DNA of 52,139 nucleotides, from positions 1 through 52,139 of the forward strand of contig CAJBPB010000237.1 in assembly GCA_903957365.1 (NCBI GenBank), read 5' to 3'. The notes under the pieces were generated by a model. It was given only the letters and a program-made list of their open reading frames with translations, searched no databases and was not told the DNA's origin. The stretch comes from an uncultured Bacteroidota bacterium (GTDB lineage: Bacteria > Bacteroidota > Bacteroidia > Bacteroidales > F082). Of the stretch, positions 34,941 to 44,288 are shown one piece after another. Within the stretch, counting starts at the first letter, position 1. Each line of letters begins with the position of its first letter. The position numbers and the translations under genes are program-made.

Positions 34941-34948
34941 TATTTTTG
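34941..34948 (+). promoter_or_regulatory. Promoter -7 box TATTTTTG, likely leaderless gene
   Basis: Exact TAnnTTTG match followed by CCGC and then ATG 34953, the same 4-nt spacing as at bamD. Confidence 0.65.
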
Positions 34949-34952
34949 CCGC

Positions 34953-36824
34953 ATGAAAAATGCATTGTTTCAACTTCTGAAGATATTGGGTAAGAGATTC
35001 ATTTTTTGGTTATTGTTTTTTACCGTTTTGCGTTCAGTTTTTCTAATTTATTATAGATATCTTCTTGTTTCAGAGTCGATTCCGGCAACCGATATTTTGT
35101 TAACATTCGTAAACGCGTTTTGGTTAGACGTTTCCACTGCTTGTTACCTTTTGCTTTTTCCGCTATTCATCTACTCTTTTCATTTGTTCAAACCAAATAG
35201 TTTTTCTGCAAAGATTGAAGCAGTTTATACATTGCTTATGATCAGTATTTATTCATTGATCGCTGCTGCTGAACTTGGACTGTATGCTGAATGGAAAACG
35301 AAATTATCATACAAGGCTTTGGCTTACCTCAAAAATCCGGACGAAGTCTTCAATTCTGCTTCAACCTCCGAATTCATACTTTTGATTTCTATCTGGATGG
35401 TTCAGACTTTACTTGCGTTTTACTTATTTAAAAAATTGATAATCAGATATAAACAGATTGAAAAAATCCGGATATCAGCTGTAATTTTATCATTTATTAT
35501 TTACTTTTTCATCATTTTTACTGGCATCAGAGGTGGTTGGACTGCTATTCCGATAACCACAAGCGCAGCTTACTTTAGTCAACATAATATTTTAAATATG
35601 GCTGCGGTAAATCCAGGTTACAATATGTTGATGAGTAGCATTAATTCGGGTAGTTTTAATAATCAAAACCTGTTTAATACTATGCCGGTTGATGAAGCCA
35701 GACAATTGGTAAATTCCATTCATAATGTTGAAAAAGACACTACTATTTCCATATTTAAAGTCAAAAAGCCAAATATTGTTGTTCTGTTGCTAGAAAGCTG
35801 GTCGGCTGATTTAATTGAATCATTGGGAGGAGAGGCTGGAATCACGCCAAATTTCAGACAATTGGAGGCTGAGGGATTGTTATTTACAAATTTCTACACC
35901 AGCGCCAACCGCTCACAACAGGCAATGGGATCGCTCTTCGCCGGAATCCCAGGTATACCGATCACCACAATCACCAACCATCCGGAAAAATATGCCGCTT
36001 TGCCAAGTCTGGTTCAGGATCTGAAAAAAGTGGATTATTATACCAGCTTCTATTTCGGGGGTGAACTTATATATGGAAACATTTTGTCGTATTTAATGCA
36101 CAATGAATTTGATAAAATTGTCGAAGGTAAAGATCTGGATGCCATTATGCCTCGTGGAAAACTAGGTGTACATGATGAATATTTACTTAAGCATTTTGCC
36201 TTGGCTTTAAACAGCCAGAGACAACCTTTTTTCAGTACTGTTTTTACCCTTAGTTCACATTCACCTTATGATTTCCCGAAGTCATCCGATATTCAATGGC
36301 CAAAACTGGAAAAGGAATTTGTAAATTCAGCAGCCTATTCCGATTATAGTCTGGGTGAGTTTTTTAAGTTGGCCAAGCTACAATCATGGTACGAAAACAC
36401 AGTATTTGTTGTAATGGCCGACCATAGTCATAATACCTACCGTAACCATGAGTTACAGTCGTTTGCCTATCATAAAATACCACTTTTGATTTTTGGACCT
36501 GCTCTGGTGGATTCATTGCGTGGAAAACAGTTCGATAAGATTTCCGGAAATACAGATGTCACTGCAACTTTGTTGGCTCAGTTGGGCTTAAGTTCAAAAG
36601 ATTATCCGTGGAGTAAAAATCTCTTCAATCCTTATTATCAGCAATTTGCTTATTTTGAATTGAATGAAGGATTTGGATGGAAACGCCCCGAAGGTGAATA
36701 TGTTTGGAATCAATTGACTAACAAAGCTTTTGTTGACAGTCTGCCTGTTGATAGCCGCGAAAGAATTATCAAAGAAGGAAAGGCATATTTGCAAGTCTGG
36801 TATAGTGAATTTCTTAATTATTAA
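34953..36824 (+). CDS. LTA synthase-like membrane phosphotransferase (sulfatase fold)
   Basis: A 623-residue protein with five N-terminal membrane helices (to about residue 195) and a large extracytoplasmic alkaline phosphatase-fold domain. Metal ligands fit Glu281 (LLLESWS), Asp490 and His491 (VMADHSHNT). The nucleophile position, usually Thr in LtaS-type RTxxG motifs, appears to be Ser321 in ANRSQQAMGSLFAG. Such enzymes move phosphoglycerol or phosphoethanolamine from phospholipid to a glycan or lipid. In Bacteroidota there is no classic lipoteichoic acid, so the acceptor is unknown. The start ATG 34953 lies 4 nt after the promoter box; the frame from 34923 would include the promoter. Confidence 0.88.
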   Translation: MKNALFQLLKILGKRFIFWLLFFTVLRSVFLIYYRYLLVSESIPATDILLTFVNAFWLDVSTACYLLLFPLFIYSFHLFKPNSFSAKIEAVYTLLMISIYSLIAAAELGLYAEWKTKLSYKALAYLKNPDEVFNSASTSEFILLISIWMVQTLLAFYLFKKLIIRYKQIEKIRISAVILSFIIYFFIIFTGIRGGWTAIPITTSAAYFSQHNILNMAAVNPGYNMLMSSINSGSFNNQNLFNTMPVDEARQLVNSIHNVEKDTTISIFKVKKPNIVVLLLESWSADLIESLGGEAGITPNFRQLEAEGLLFTNFYTSANRSQQAMGSLFAGIPGIPITTITNHPEKYAALPSLVQDLKKVDYYTSFYFGGELIYGNILSYLMHNEFDKIVEGKDLDAIMPRGKLGVHDEYLLKHFALALNSQRQPFFSTVFTLSSHSPYDFPKSSDIQWPKLEKEFVNSAAYSDYSLGEFFKLAKLQSWYENTVFVVMADHSHNTYRNHELQSFAYHKIPLLIFGPALVDSLRGKQFDKISGNTDVTATLLAQLGLSSKDYPWSKNLFNPYYQQFAYFELNEGFGWKRPEGEYVWNQLTNKAFVDSLPVDSRERIIKEGKAYLQVWYSEFLNY

Positions 36825-36949
36825 TTGGTTCTTAATTATCCATTTTATTTACTTATTGTCGATTCGGGCTTCGACACATAAAATCACAAATTGACTAATT
36901 TGAAACTCGTATTTACTTACCAGTTTCCTCCCGATTACACATTTTTCCA

Positions 36950-36957
36950 TACCTTTG
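36950..36957 (+). promoter_or_regulatory. Promoter -7 box TACCTTTG for ffh
   Basis: Exact TAnnTTTG match 24 nt before ATG 36982. Confidence 0.65.
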
Positions 36958-36981
36958 CACCTCAAATTGAATTATACTATT

Positions 36982-38319
36982 ATGTTTGAAGGTTTAAGCG
37001 AAAAACTAGAACGCTCTTTTAAAATCCTTAAGGGACAGGGTCATATAACCGAAATCAATGTTGCAGAAACGCTAAAGGAGGTACGAAAAGCTCTTCTTGA
37101 TGCTGACGTTAGTTTCAAAATTGCCAAAGATTTCACAACCGCAGTAAAGGAAAAAGCACTGGGTGAACGCATCCTGACATCGGTTTCTCCGGGTCAGCTG
37201 ATGGTTAAAATTGTGCATGATGAACTGGTTGCGCTAATGGGTGGTGAGCATGAAGATATCAACCTGAAAGCCAATCCAGCCATCATTTTGATTGCAGGTT
37301 TGCAGGGATCTGGTAAAACAACCTTTTCGGCAAAGCTTGCAAATTATCTTAAAAAGAAAAAAGGTAAACAACCTTTGCTTGTTGCCTGCGACGTTTATCG
37401 TCCGGCAGCTATCGAACAGTTAAAAGTGTTAGGTGAACAGGTCGATGTGAAAGTTTACACCGACGAAGGAAGTAAAGATCCGGTTTCAATTGCACGTAAT
37501 GCGATAAAGTTTGCAAAAGAGCAGAATCTGAACGTTGTGATCATTGATACTGCCGGTCGTCTGGCCATCGATGAGCAGATGATGAATGAAATTGCTGCTG
37601 TAAAAAACACTGTCAACCCAAATGAAATTTTGTTTGTTGTGGATTCCATGACCGGACAAGATGCGGTAAATACAGCAAAAGCTTTTAATGATCGTCTTGA
37701 TTATCACGGAGTTGTCTTGACCAAATTAGACGGTGATACACGAGGTGGTGCGGCTTTGACAATTCGTTCAATCGTCGACAAACCAATCAAATTTGTAGGG
37801 ATTGGTGAAAAGATGGACGCTCTTGATGTCTTTTATCCAAGTCGTATGGCTGACAGGATTCTGGGAATGGGCGACATTGTTTCGCTGGTTGAGCGTGCCC
37901 AGGAGCAATTTGATGTTGAGGAAGCCAAAAATCTTCAACGTAAACTTGCTAAAAATGAGTTCAATTTCAATGACTTTTTAAAGCAGATTCAACAAATCAA
38001 GAAAATGGGTAACATCAAGGATTTGGCCGCTATGATTCCGGGAATGGGTAAAGCGTTGAAAGATACAGAAATAGATGATGATGCATTTAAAGGTATCGAA
38101 GCTATCATACAATCAATGACACCTGGCGAAAGAGAAAATCCAAAAATTTTAAATGGAAGCAGGCGCAAACGCATTGCAACCGGAAGCGGAAACAGCATCG
38201 TTGAAGTAAATCGCCTGATAAAACAGTTTGAAGATACAGCCAAAATGATGAAGATGATGAGCGGAGGTGGCGGTAAGAAAATGATGCAGATGATGAGTCA
38301 GATGAATAATCGCCGATAA
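36982..38319 (+). CDS. ffh: Signal recognition particle protein Ffh
   Basis: A 445-residue SRP GTPase. The N-domain helices are followed by the G-domain P-loop GLQGSGKTT (Lys112), DTAGR, TKLDGDTRGG and GIGEKMDALDVF. The C-terminal M domain is methionine-rich and ends in MMKMMSGGGGKKMMQMM. It binds signal sequences and targets ribosomes to the membrane. ATG 36982 matches the canonical MFEGLSEKLE start; the frame open from 36955 would run across the promoter box. It leads the ffh-folD-cargo-queE run. No 4.5S RNA gene was seen close by. Confidence 0.97.
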   Translation: MFEGLSEKLERSFKILKGQGHITEINVAETLKEVRKALLDADVSFKIAKDFTTAVKEKALGERILTSVSPGQLMVKIVHDELVALMGGEHEDINLKANPAIILIAGLQGSGKTTFSAKLANYLKKKKGKQPLLVACDVYRPAAIEQLKVLGEQVDVKVYTDEGSKDPVSIARNAIKFAKEQNLNVVIIDTAGRLAIDEQMMNEIAAVKNTVNPNEILFVVDSMTGQDAVNTAKAFNDRLDYHGVVLTKLDGDTRGGAALTIRSIVDKPIKFVGIGEKMDALDVFYPSRMADRILGMGDIVSLVERAQEQFDVEEAKNLQRKLAKNEFNFNDFLKQIQQIKKMGNIKDLAAMIPGMGKALKDTEIDDDAFKGIEAIIQSMTPGERENPKILNGSRRKRIATGSGNSIVEVNRLIKQFEDTAKMMKMMSGGGGKKMMQMMSQMNNRR

Positions 38320-38331
38320 TAATTTAGAACA

Positions 38332-39219
38332 ATGAGTATCAAAATTATCGATGGCAAAGCCATTGCTGCTGATTTAAAAAAAGAAATTGCTGCTCAGGTT
38401 GCAGCCATGATCGATGCGGAAAATGAAGCACCACATTTAGCCGCCATTATTGTCGGTGAAGATGCTGCAAGCCAGACTTATGTTGCTTCCAAAGAAAGAG
38501 CCTGTCATGAAGTGGGAATCACTTCAACGATATACAGAATGCCGGCAGTTGCATCAGAAAAAGAACTTATTGAAATGGTTGACTTTCTGAATAATGATCC
38601 GGATATTGATGGTTTTATTGTGCAACTTCCTCTTCCTGAACATATTGATGCAAATAAAATTATCGAAAGAATTGATCCGGCCAAAGATGTGGATGGGTTT
38701 CATCCAAGAAATATCGGTTTGATGCAACTGGGTTTGCCAACTTATCTTCCAGCTACCCCATTTGGTATTGTTGAGTTGTTAAAAAGAAGTAATGTTAAAG
38801 TAAACGGAAAACACGTCGTTGTTTTAGGACGTTCAAATATTGTTGGCACGCCGGTCAGTGTGCTTTTATCACGGAAATCGGAATATGGTAATGCAACTGT
38901 AACACTTTGTCACAGTCAGACTGAAAATTTGGAAGAGATTACAAAACAGGCTGATATATTGATTGCTGCCATTGGTAAACCCCAATTTGTGAAAGCATCT
39001 ATGGTTAAAAAAGGTGCTGTTGTGATTGATGTTGGTATTCATCGCATCGAAGATATAACCACTGAGAAAGGTTATCGTTTGGTTGGAGATGTTGATTTTG
39101 ATGATGTTGTGTCAGAAGCTGGAAGAATTACTCCTGTTCCGGGTGGTGTCGGACCTATGACAATCGTCGCGTTACTTCACAATACATTGATCGCCTCAAA
39201 AAAAGAAATCTATAAATAA
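38332..39219 (+). CDS. folD: Methylenetetrahydrofolate dehydrogenase/cyclohydrolase FolD
   Basis: A 295-residue bifunctional enzyme that interconverts methylene- and formyl-tetrahydrofolate. The catalytic Tyr50 and Lys54 lie in TYVASKERA; the family blocks PLPEHID, DPAKDVDGFHP, GRSNIVGTPVS and PVPGGVGPMTI are all present. It follows ffh after 12 nt and probably shares its transcript. Confidence 0.97.
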   Translation: MSIKIIDGKAIAADLKKEIAAQVAAMIDAENEAPHLAAIIVGEDAASQTYVASKERACHEVGITSTIYRMPAVASEKELIEMVDFLNNDPDIDGFIVQLPLPEHIDANKIIERIDPAKDVDGFHPRNIGLMQLGLPTYLPATPFGIVELLKRSNVKVNGKHVVVLGRSNIVGTPVSVLLSRKSEYGNATVTLCHSQTENLEEITKQADILIAAIGKPQFVKASMVKKGAVVIDVGIHRIEDITTEKGYRLVGDVDFDDVVSEAGRITPVPGGVGPMTIVALLHNTLIASKKEIYK

Positions 39220-39229
39220 AACAATCAAA

Positions 39230-40489
39230 TTGGTTCGGAAAGTAAAATTTAAGTTATTGATAATTTTTGGATTAACCTTTTTTGGATCAAGTCTTTTTTC
39301 ACAATCAGAAGGATGTACTGATCCGCAGGCATCAAATTTTAATCCATCGGCTACCGAAAATGATGGATCATGTAATTATCCATATACAGATTTCAACCCA
39401 CCTTTTAAATATATCCTTTCTAATACAGTTAGTGAAACTTCAGCATTGGTTTATCTCAAAAATAAGCTTTGGACACTGAATGATAGTGGTGGATTGCCGG
39501 TATTATATGCAATGGATACTGCTACAGGGCAGATAATTCAGGAAGTTACCATCACAAATGCAAATAATGTTGATTGGGAAGAATTGGCTATCGACGAAGA
39601 TTATATTTATATTGGTGATTTTGGAAACAATGACGGAACACGCGATGATCTTGGTATTTATAAAGTATTAATTGATGATTTGCCATATCAGGGAAATGGT
39701 TCTGTTACAGCATCCCACATTACTTATATTTATCCCGATCAGAAATCTTTTAATCGTAATTATAGTCATAATTTTGATTGTGAGGCATTTATTGCAACAG
39801 AGGACAGTTTGTATCTTTTTAGTAAAAACAGGGCAGATTACAAAACAAAATTGTACCGCTTACCGAAAGAACCTGGCAATTATATAGCTGAATTGATTAC
39901 ATCATTTGATGTCAATGGATTGATCACCGGTGCTGGTTACAGTATTACGGAAAATGAAGTTGTCCTGATAGGCTATGTTCAAAATATTTATACACCTTTT
40001 GTATGGTTATTGTTTTATTTTCAAAGTAATAGTTACTTTTCAGGAAATAAAAGAAGAATCGATTTTCCAAACCTTACAACCATTCAAACTGAAGGAATCT
40101 GTTATATAAGTGGTAAAGATCTTATGATTTCAGCTGAGAAGAGTCCAACTTTCACTGCAAGGGTTTTTCGTTTCAATGCATCAGCCTGGACTGACCATGT
40201 AAGCCACACAAATGAAATTAAAATCGCAAAAAGAGCAACCTTAAAAGTCTTAGAAAATCCTGTTGGTGACAGTATCCTGAAGCTTTCTCTGGTTGATTGT
40301 CCGAAAGGAAATTACCGTGTGGATATAACCGATTTACTAGGGAAAATCGTTTTTCAGACTTCAGTTGAAATTGACCGTGTAAAAGAACAATCTTTAAGTA
40401 TTAAACTACCTGAACTAAGTCAGGGGAATTATTTGGTTTCATTTATCAGTAACTGCCGAATTATTTCAGAAACATTTGTAATACAATAA
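39230..40489 (+). CDS. Exported T9SS cargo protein, propeller-like, unknown function
   Basis: A 419-residue exported protein. A signal peptide (about residues 1-24, ending LFSQ) is followed by a GCTDPQASNFNPSA module with its closing DGSC, a short acidic repeat seen in many Bacteroidota surface proteins and plausibly calcium-binding. The central 300 residues contain repeated WTLND, EELAIDEDYIYIGDFGNND and LYRLP strands, suggesting a beta-propeller-like fold. A C-terminal type A sorting domain (ENPVGDS to the end) indicates T9SS secretion. The start is TTG 39230, 10 nt after folD, because no ATG precedes the signal peptide. The function is unknown. Confidence 0.82.
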   Translation: MVRKVKFKLLIIFGLTFFGSSLFSQSEGCTDPQASNFNPSATENDGSCNYPYTDFNPPFKYILSNTVSETSALVYLKNKLWTLNDSGGLPVLYAMDTATGQIIQEVTITNANNVDWEELAIDEDYIYIGDFGNNDGTRDDLGIYKVLIDDLPYQGNGSVTASHITYIYPDQKSFNRNYSHNFDCEAFIATEDSLYLFSKNRADYKTKLYRLPKEPGNYIAELITSFDVNGLITGAGYSITENEVVLIGYVQNIYTPFVWLLFYFQSNSYFSGNKRRIDFPNLTTIQTEGICYISGKDLMISAEKSPTFTARVFRFNASAWTDHVSHTNEIKIAKRATLKVLENPVGDSILKLSLVDCPKGNYRVDITDLLGKIVFQTSVEIDRVKEQSLSIKLPELSQGNYLVSFISNCRIISETFVIQ

Positions 40490-40492
40490 ATT

Positions 40493-41119
40493 ATGCTAAA
40501 AGCTGACCTTTTTGAAGGAGGTAAAAAACTTCCATTAATGGAAGAATTTTATACTTTGCAGGGCGAGGGTCACAATATGGGTTCGGCAGCCTATTTTATC
40601 AGGATTGGCGGTTGCGATGTAGGTTGCCGCTGGTGTGATTCAAAACCATCCTGGGACGCTAAAAATTTCCCCCCAACTGATGCAGTCGAGATTGCAGACC
40701 GGGCAGCAACCTATCCGGCAAAAACCGTTGTGGTTACCGGAGGCGAACCCTCGATGTACCCACTGGATTTTTTTACCAGAATACTGAAAGACAGAGGGAT
40801 TAAGACTATGGTAGAGACTTCGGGTGCGCATCCTCTCACAGGTGATTGGGACTGGATATGCTTGTCTCCAAAAAAGTATTCACCACCCAAATCTCCGGTT
40901 TTTCAGAAAGCACATGAACTTAAAGTGGTTATTCAAACAGAAGCAGATTTGCTCTGGGCTGAAAAAAATGCCCGTCTGGTAAACGAAAATTGTATTCTTT
41001 ATTTGCAGCCAGAATGGAGCGTTTCGCAAAAAATCATGGGTCTACTTACTGAATATGTAATGATGCATCCTAAATGGAGGATAAGTCTGCAGAGCCATAA
41101 ATACATGAATATTCCATAA
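40493..41119 (+). CDS. queE: 7-carboxy-7-deazaguanine synthase QueE
   Basis: A 208-residue radical SAM enzyme of the queuosine precursor pathway, converting 6-carboxytetrahydropterin to 7-carboxy-7-deazaguanine. The cluster motif is Cys41, Cys45 and Cys48 (GGCDVGCRWCDSKPSWD), preceded by EEFYTLQGEGHNMGSAAYF and followed by VVTGGEPSMY, all typical. No other queuosine genes lie in the window. It starts 3 nt after the T9SS cargo gene, so it is cotranscribed with ffh and folD. Confidence 0.96.
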   Translation: MLKADLFEGGKKLPLMEEFYTLQGEGHNMGSAAYFIRIGGCDVGCRWCDSKPSWDAKNFPPTDAVEIADRAATYPAKTVVVTGGEPSMYPLDFFTRILKDRGIKTMVETSGAHPLTGDWDWICLSPKKYSPPKSPVFQKAHELKVVIQTEADLLWAEKNARLVNENCILYLQPEWSVSQKIMGLLTEYVMMHPKWRISLQSHKYMNIP

Positions 41120-41257
41120 TAAACACTTCCATTATTTTATAATTCGGATTTGTTATTATTCTGAAAGCACTTCGATAGGATAAATATGGTTTATTTGTAA
41201 TGAAAATTGAATTAGATCTGTTTCAGATATCAAAATGATAAAGTAAATCAGCAATTT

Positions 41258-43189
41258 ATGCGAAAAACACTTATTTTTTTGTTATTAATAATAGCGATTG
41301 TTGTCCATAGTCAGGTCAGGGAAATTGCATACAGCACCCAATCAAAGAAAGCTATTTCTGCATACAAGGATGCTGAAAAACTCTATCTGGAAGGCAATAT
41401 GGAAGCTGCACTCCCAAAGTTGGAAAACGCGATCGGCTATGATCAGAATTTTATAGAAGCCTGGCTACTGAAAGGAGATGTTGAGCGTGATCTTGGATTC
41501 AATTTTGAAGCACTTCTGACCTATAAAAAAGTAATTTCAATAGATGGTGATTTTTTCCCGGTTACCTATTATTTTGCAGGTAATCTGTCACTTGAAGCTG
41601 GTTTGTATGATGAATCTGTATCTTTTTTTGAATCGTTTTTATTGTACAATAACGTAAGACCAGAAATTCAATTACAGACACTCGATAAACTGGCAAGTGC
41701 CAGATTTGGTAGTTATGCGATGAGTCATCCAAATAGTGATAGCATCCAAATTCTTAATGATTCAATCAATTCAACAGCTGATGAATACATAAATTCATTG
41801 CGCTTCGATAATAACGAGATGTTGTTTACTCGCAGATTCAAGCCTGATTCAATGTTATCAGACGGTTTATTAATGGAGAAATTTTTTCTTTCAAAAAAGG
41901 TCCAGGATTTCTGGCAAAAAGCATATGATTTGAATCTGAACTGGCCTGTCGATGATCAGATTGGTGCCTTATCGGTTTCAGCAGATGGTAACACAATGTA
42001 TTTTGCTGCTTGCGGGCTTCAGGACGGATTCGGAAGTTGCGATATTTATCAATCCACTTTGGTGAATAACGCATGGGAGCAGCCGGTAAATTTGGGTGAA
42101 AGGGTTAATTCAACAGGATGGGATTCTCAACCTTGTATTTCTGCTGATGGAAATCAATTGTATTTTGTGAGTAAGCGCAAAGGTGGTTTTGGAGAATCTG
42201 ATTTATGGAAATGCGTCAGACTTTCAGACGGATCATGGAGCGATGCGATCAATCTTGGAGAGTTTTTAAATACTTCAGGTAACGAAATGGCACCCTATCT
42301 TCATGCAGATGGAAAATCACTGTATTTTTCTTCGACAGGACATATTGGCATGGGAAATGCTGATTTGTTTTTGAGCCGTTTAGATGGAGCAGATCGTTGG
42401 TCAAAACCTGAAAATTTAGGTTTTCCTGTAAATACGATTGGTGAAGAATTAAATATTATTTATAATAGTGATGGAAATCAGGCATATATATCTTGTAATA
42501 GAAAAGATGGTTTTGGTGGCTTCGATATTTATTCTGTTTTGCCAGATACTAAAAACAAACCAGCTGCAGTTTCATTTGTCAAAGTAATTGTACGTGATTC
42601 AATTTCAAAAGTTTATTTATCATCTGATTATAATATTATTGACCTGAAATCAACTATAGAAATTGTGTCCGGTCTGACCGATCAAAGAACCGGATCATTT
42701 ATTCAAGCCCTTCCAAATGGTAAACAGTATTCGTTGCTCGTTCGTAAATCGGGATATTGTATACATACAGAGCATTTTAATCTAGAGAAAAGGTCAGATA
42801 ATCAACCACTTATTATAGAAATACTTTTGCTCCCTATTAAAATTGGAAGTACCATTGTTTTAAATAATGTTTTTTTTGATGTTGACAAATCTGAAATAAA
42901 ATCTGAATCAATTTCAGAACTTAATCATGTTGTGGATTTCTTAAGTCTGAATCCTGAAATCAAAATTGAGTTGGGGGGACATACTGATTCTGATGGAGAT
43001 ACAAATTCTAATCTGAAACTTTCTTCAGATAGAGCTGAGTCTGTCAGAAATTATCTGATTGGGAAAGGAATTGTTGAGGACAGGATTACTGCAAAAGGTT
43101 ATGGCTCAACGATACCTGTCGCGACAAATCTTACTATGGAAGGAAAAAGAATGAATCGCCGGACAGAATTTAAAATTGTTGATAATTAA
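41258..43189 (+). CDS. PorE-like OmpA family protein with TPR and PD40 repeats
   Basis: A 643-residue envelope protein. A signal peptide (about 1-18) precedes TPR helices (about 30-150), several PD40/WD40-like repeats (about 230-440; for example ALSVSADGNTMYF and QPCISADGNQLYF), a carboxypeptidase-regulatory-like beta domain (about 440-515) and a C-terminal OmpA peptidoglycan-binding domain with FFDVDKSEIK and GHTDSDGDT. This order is that of PorE, which anchors the type IX secretion machinery to peptidoglycan, but Bacteroidota carry many paralogues. It may therefore be PorE itself or a relative. Confidence 0.87.
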   Translation: MRKTLIFLLLIIAIVVHSQVREIAYSTQSKKAISAYKDAEKLYLEGNMEAALPKLENAIGYDQNFIEAWLLKGDVERDLGFNFEALLTYKKVISIDGDFFPVTYYFAGNLSLEAGLYDESVSFFESFLLYNNVRPEIQLQTLDKLASARFGSYAMSHPNSDSIQILNDSINSTADEYINSLRFDNNEMLFTRRFKPDSMLSDGLLMEKFFLSKKVQDFWQKAYDLNLNWPVDDQIGALSVSADGNTMYFAACGLQDGFGSCDIYQSTLVNNAWEQPVNLGERVNSTGWDSQPCISADGNQLYFVSKRKGGFGESDLWKCVRLSDGSWSDAINLGEFLNTSGNEMAPYLHADGKSLYFSSTGHIGMGNADLFLSRLDGADRWSKPENLGFPVNTIGEELNIIYNSDGNQAYISCNRKDGFGGFDIYSVLPDTKNKPAAVSFVKVIVRDSISKVYLSSDYNIIDLKSTIEIVSGLTDQRTGSFIQALPNGKQYSLLVRKSGYCIHTEHFNLEKRSDNQPLIIEILLLPIKIGSTIVLNNVFFDVDKSEIKSESISELNHVVDFLSLNPEIKIELGGHTDSDGDTNSNLKLSSDRAESVRNYLIGKGIVEDRITAKGYGSTIPVATNLTMEGKRMNRRTEFKIVDN

Positions 43190-43198
43190 TTTATTTAT

Positions 43199-43666
43199 AT
43201 GAATAATAATCTTTGCTTTAGGTCATTTAATCAAAGTGATGAAAGTCAGTTTATTGAGATGAATACCGAATTGTTTTCGGGCGATACAGCCACTTTAGGA
43301 GTTTTACCTGAAAGTCATCTTAAAAGTACCATTGATTCTTTTTTTTCAAAAGATAATATGGTTGAAATTTATATTTTTGATATCGGAGGTGAGACGGTTG
43401 GCTATGCTGTTGTCACCTGGTTCTGGAGTAATGAATTTGGTGGCAAAGCCATTTTATTGGATGAGATTTTGGTTAAACATGATTGGCGTGGAAAAGGAGT
43501 AGGAAGCCAATTCATCAGATTCGCAATTGACAGTTATAAAGATGCAGCAGTTTTTATGCTTGAAGTATCTCCAGGAAATCCAAAAGCCCGGAAATTATAC
43601 GAAATAAGGGGTTTTAAGGAATTGAAAACCAGACATTTATTCTTAGTTCCAGAAAAGCAGGAGTAG
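43199..43666 (+). CDS. GNAT family N-acetyltransferase
   Basis: A 155-residue GNAT with the acetyl-CoA loop WRGKGVGSQF and the C-terminal NPKARKLYEIRGFKEL typical of amino-group acetyltransferases. The acceptor is unknown. It follows the PorE-like gene after 9 nt and ends 1 nt from the converging FMN-protein gene. Confidence 0.88.
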   Translation: MNNNLCFRSFNQSDESQFIEMNTELFSGDTATLGVLPESHLKSTIDSFFSKDNMVEIYIFDIGGETVGYAVVTWFWSNEFGGKAILLDEILVKHDWRGKGVGSQFIRFAIDSYKDAAVFMLEVSPGNPKARKLYEIRGFKELKTRHLFLVPEKQE

Positions 43667-43667
43667 G

Positions 43668-44276
43668 TTATTGCGTTGACAAGGATGAGTGTTCATACCC
43701 CAATTCGCGTTGGGTATTAATCAACTTTCTCATTAACAACGTTTTACTTTCAATATCATTTGTGATTGCATACACAGATATGGTTGCTCCTGAAATGGCA
43801 TCCACATTTTTACCGACTTTTAGTGTTGATTTATCATCAAAACCGATAAATTGTTTCAGCCAGTTTTTGGACGTAACTTCCTGACCATGTGATGCCTGAT
43901 AGTTATAAATGCGAACTTTACTTATTTTACAATCAAGATTGAACAGAATATAATAATCAAAATATTCAGAGGTTTCATTGTCGATTAATTCTCGATCAAT
44001 ACTGCAACCACCTGCGCGACAACTATTTACACGACCAATATAAAGATGATTGATGATTTTATCTGTGGATTTATTCATTACATTGAAAAACTTTCCTTCC
44101 TCAACTATATTGTTGTTGTACAGACCAATTTCCAGAATTTCAATGCCTGTATCAATGCCTGAAACCTGGAGCTTTTCAATGTCTGAATGTATTTGTTTTG
44201 GATTGAAATCTATTGCCTGAGCAAAAATGCAAGTTGAAAAAGCAAATCCAAGAATAAATATAAGTACCTTAATCAT
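43668..44276 (-). CDS. Exported FMN-binding protein with a flavinylation motif
   Basis: A 202-residue protein with a signal peptide (1-20, ending IFAQ) and an FMN-binding domain like those of RnfG and NqrC. DAISGATIS (residues 159-167) is the flavinylation motif at which the enzyme ApbE attaches FMN to Thr165. A CRAGGC pair (Cys86, Cys91) and Cys116 could form a disulfide or bind a metal. It lies 12 nt after a porin gene and is likely coexpressed with it. An extracytosolic redox role is likely; its partner is not known. Other flavinylation components, such as apbE, are not in the window. Confidence 0.82.
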   Translation of the reverse strand: MIKVLIFILGFAFSTCIFAQAIDFNPKQIHSDIEKLQVSGIDTGIEILEIGLYNNNIVEEGKFFNVMNKSTDKIINHLYIGRVNSCRAGGCSIDRELIDNETSEYFDYYILFNLDCKISKVRIYNYQASHGQEVTSKNWLKQFIGFDDKSTLKVGKNVDAISGATISVYAITNDIESKTLLMRKLINTQRELGYEHSSLSTQ

Positions 44277-44288
44277 TGATGTTTAGTG

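Noticed and set aside
36857-36876. Hairpin TGTCGA/TCGACA between the LTA synthase-like gene and ffh
   Set aside because: The 6-bp stem is not followed by a T-run and the loop is 8 nt, so I do not call it a terminator.
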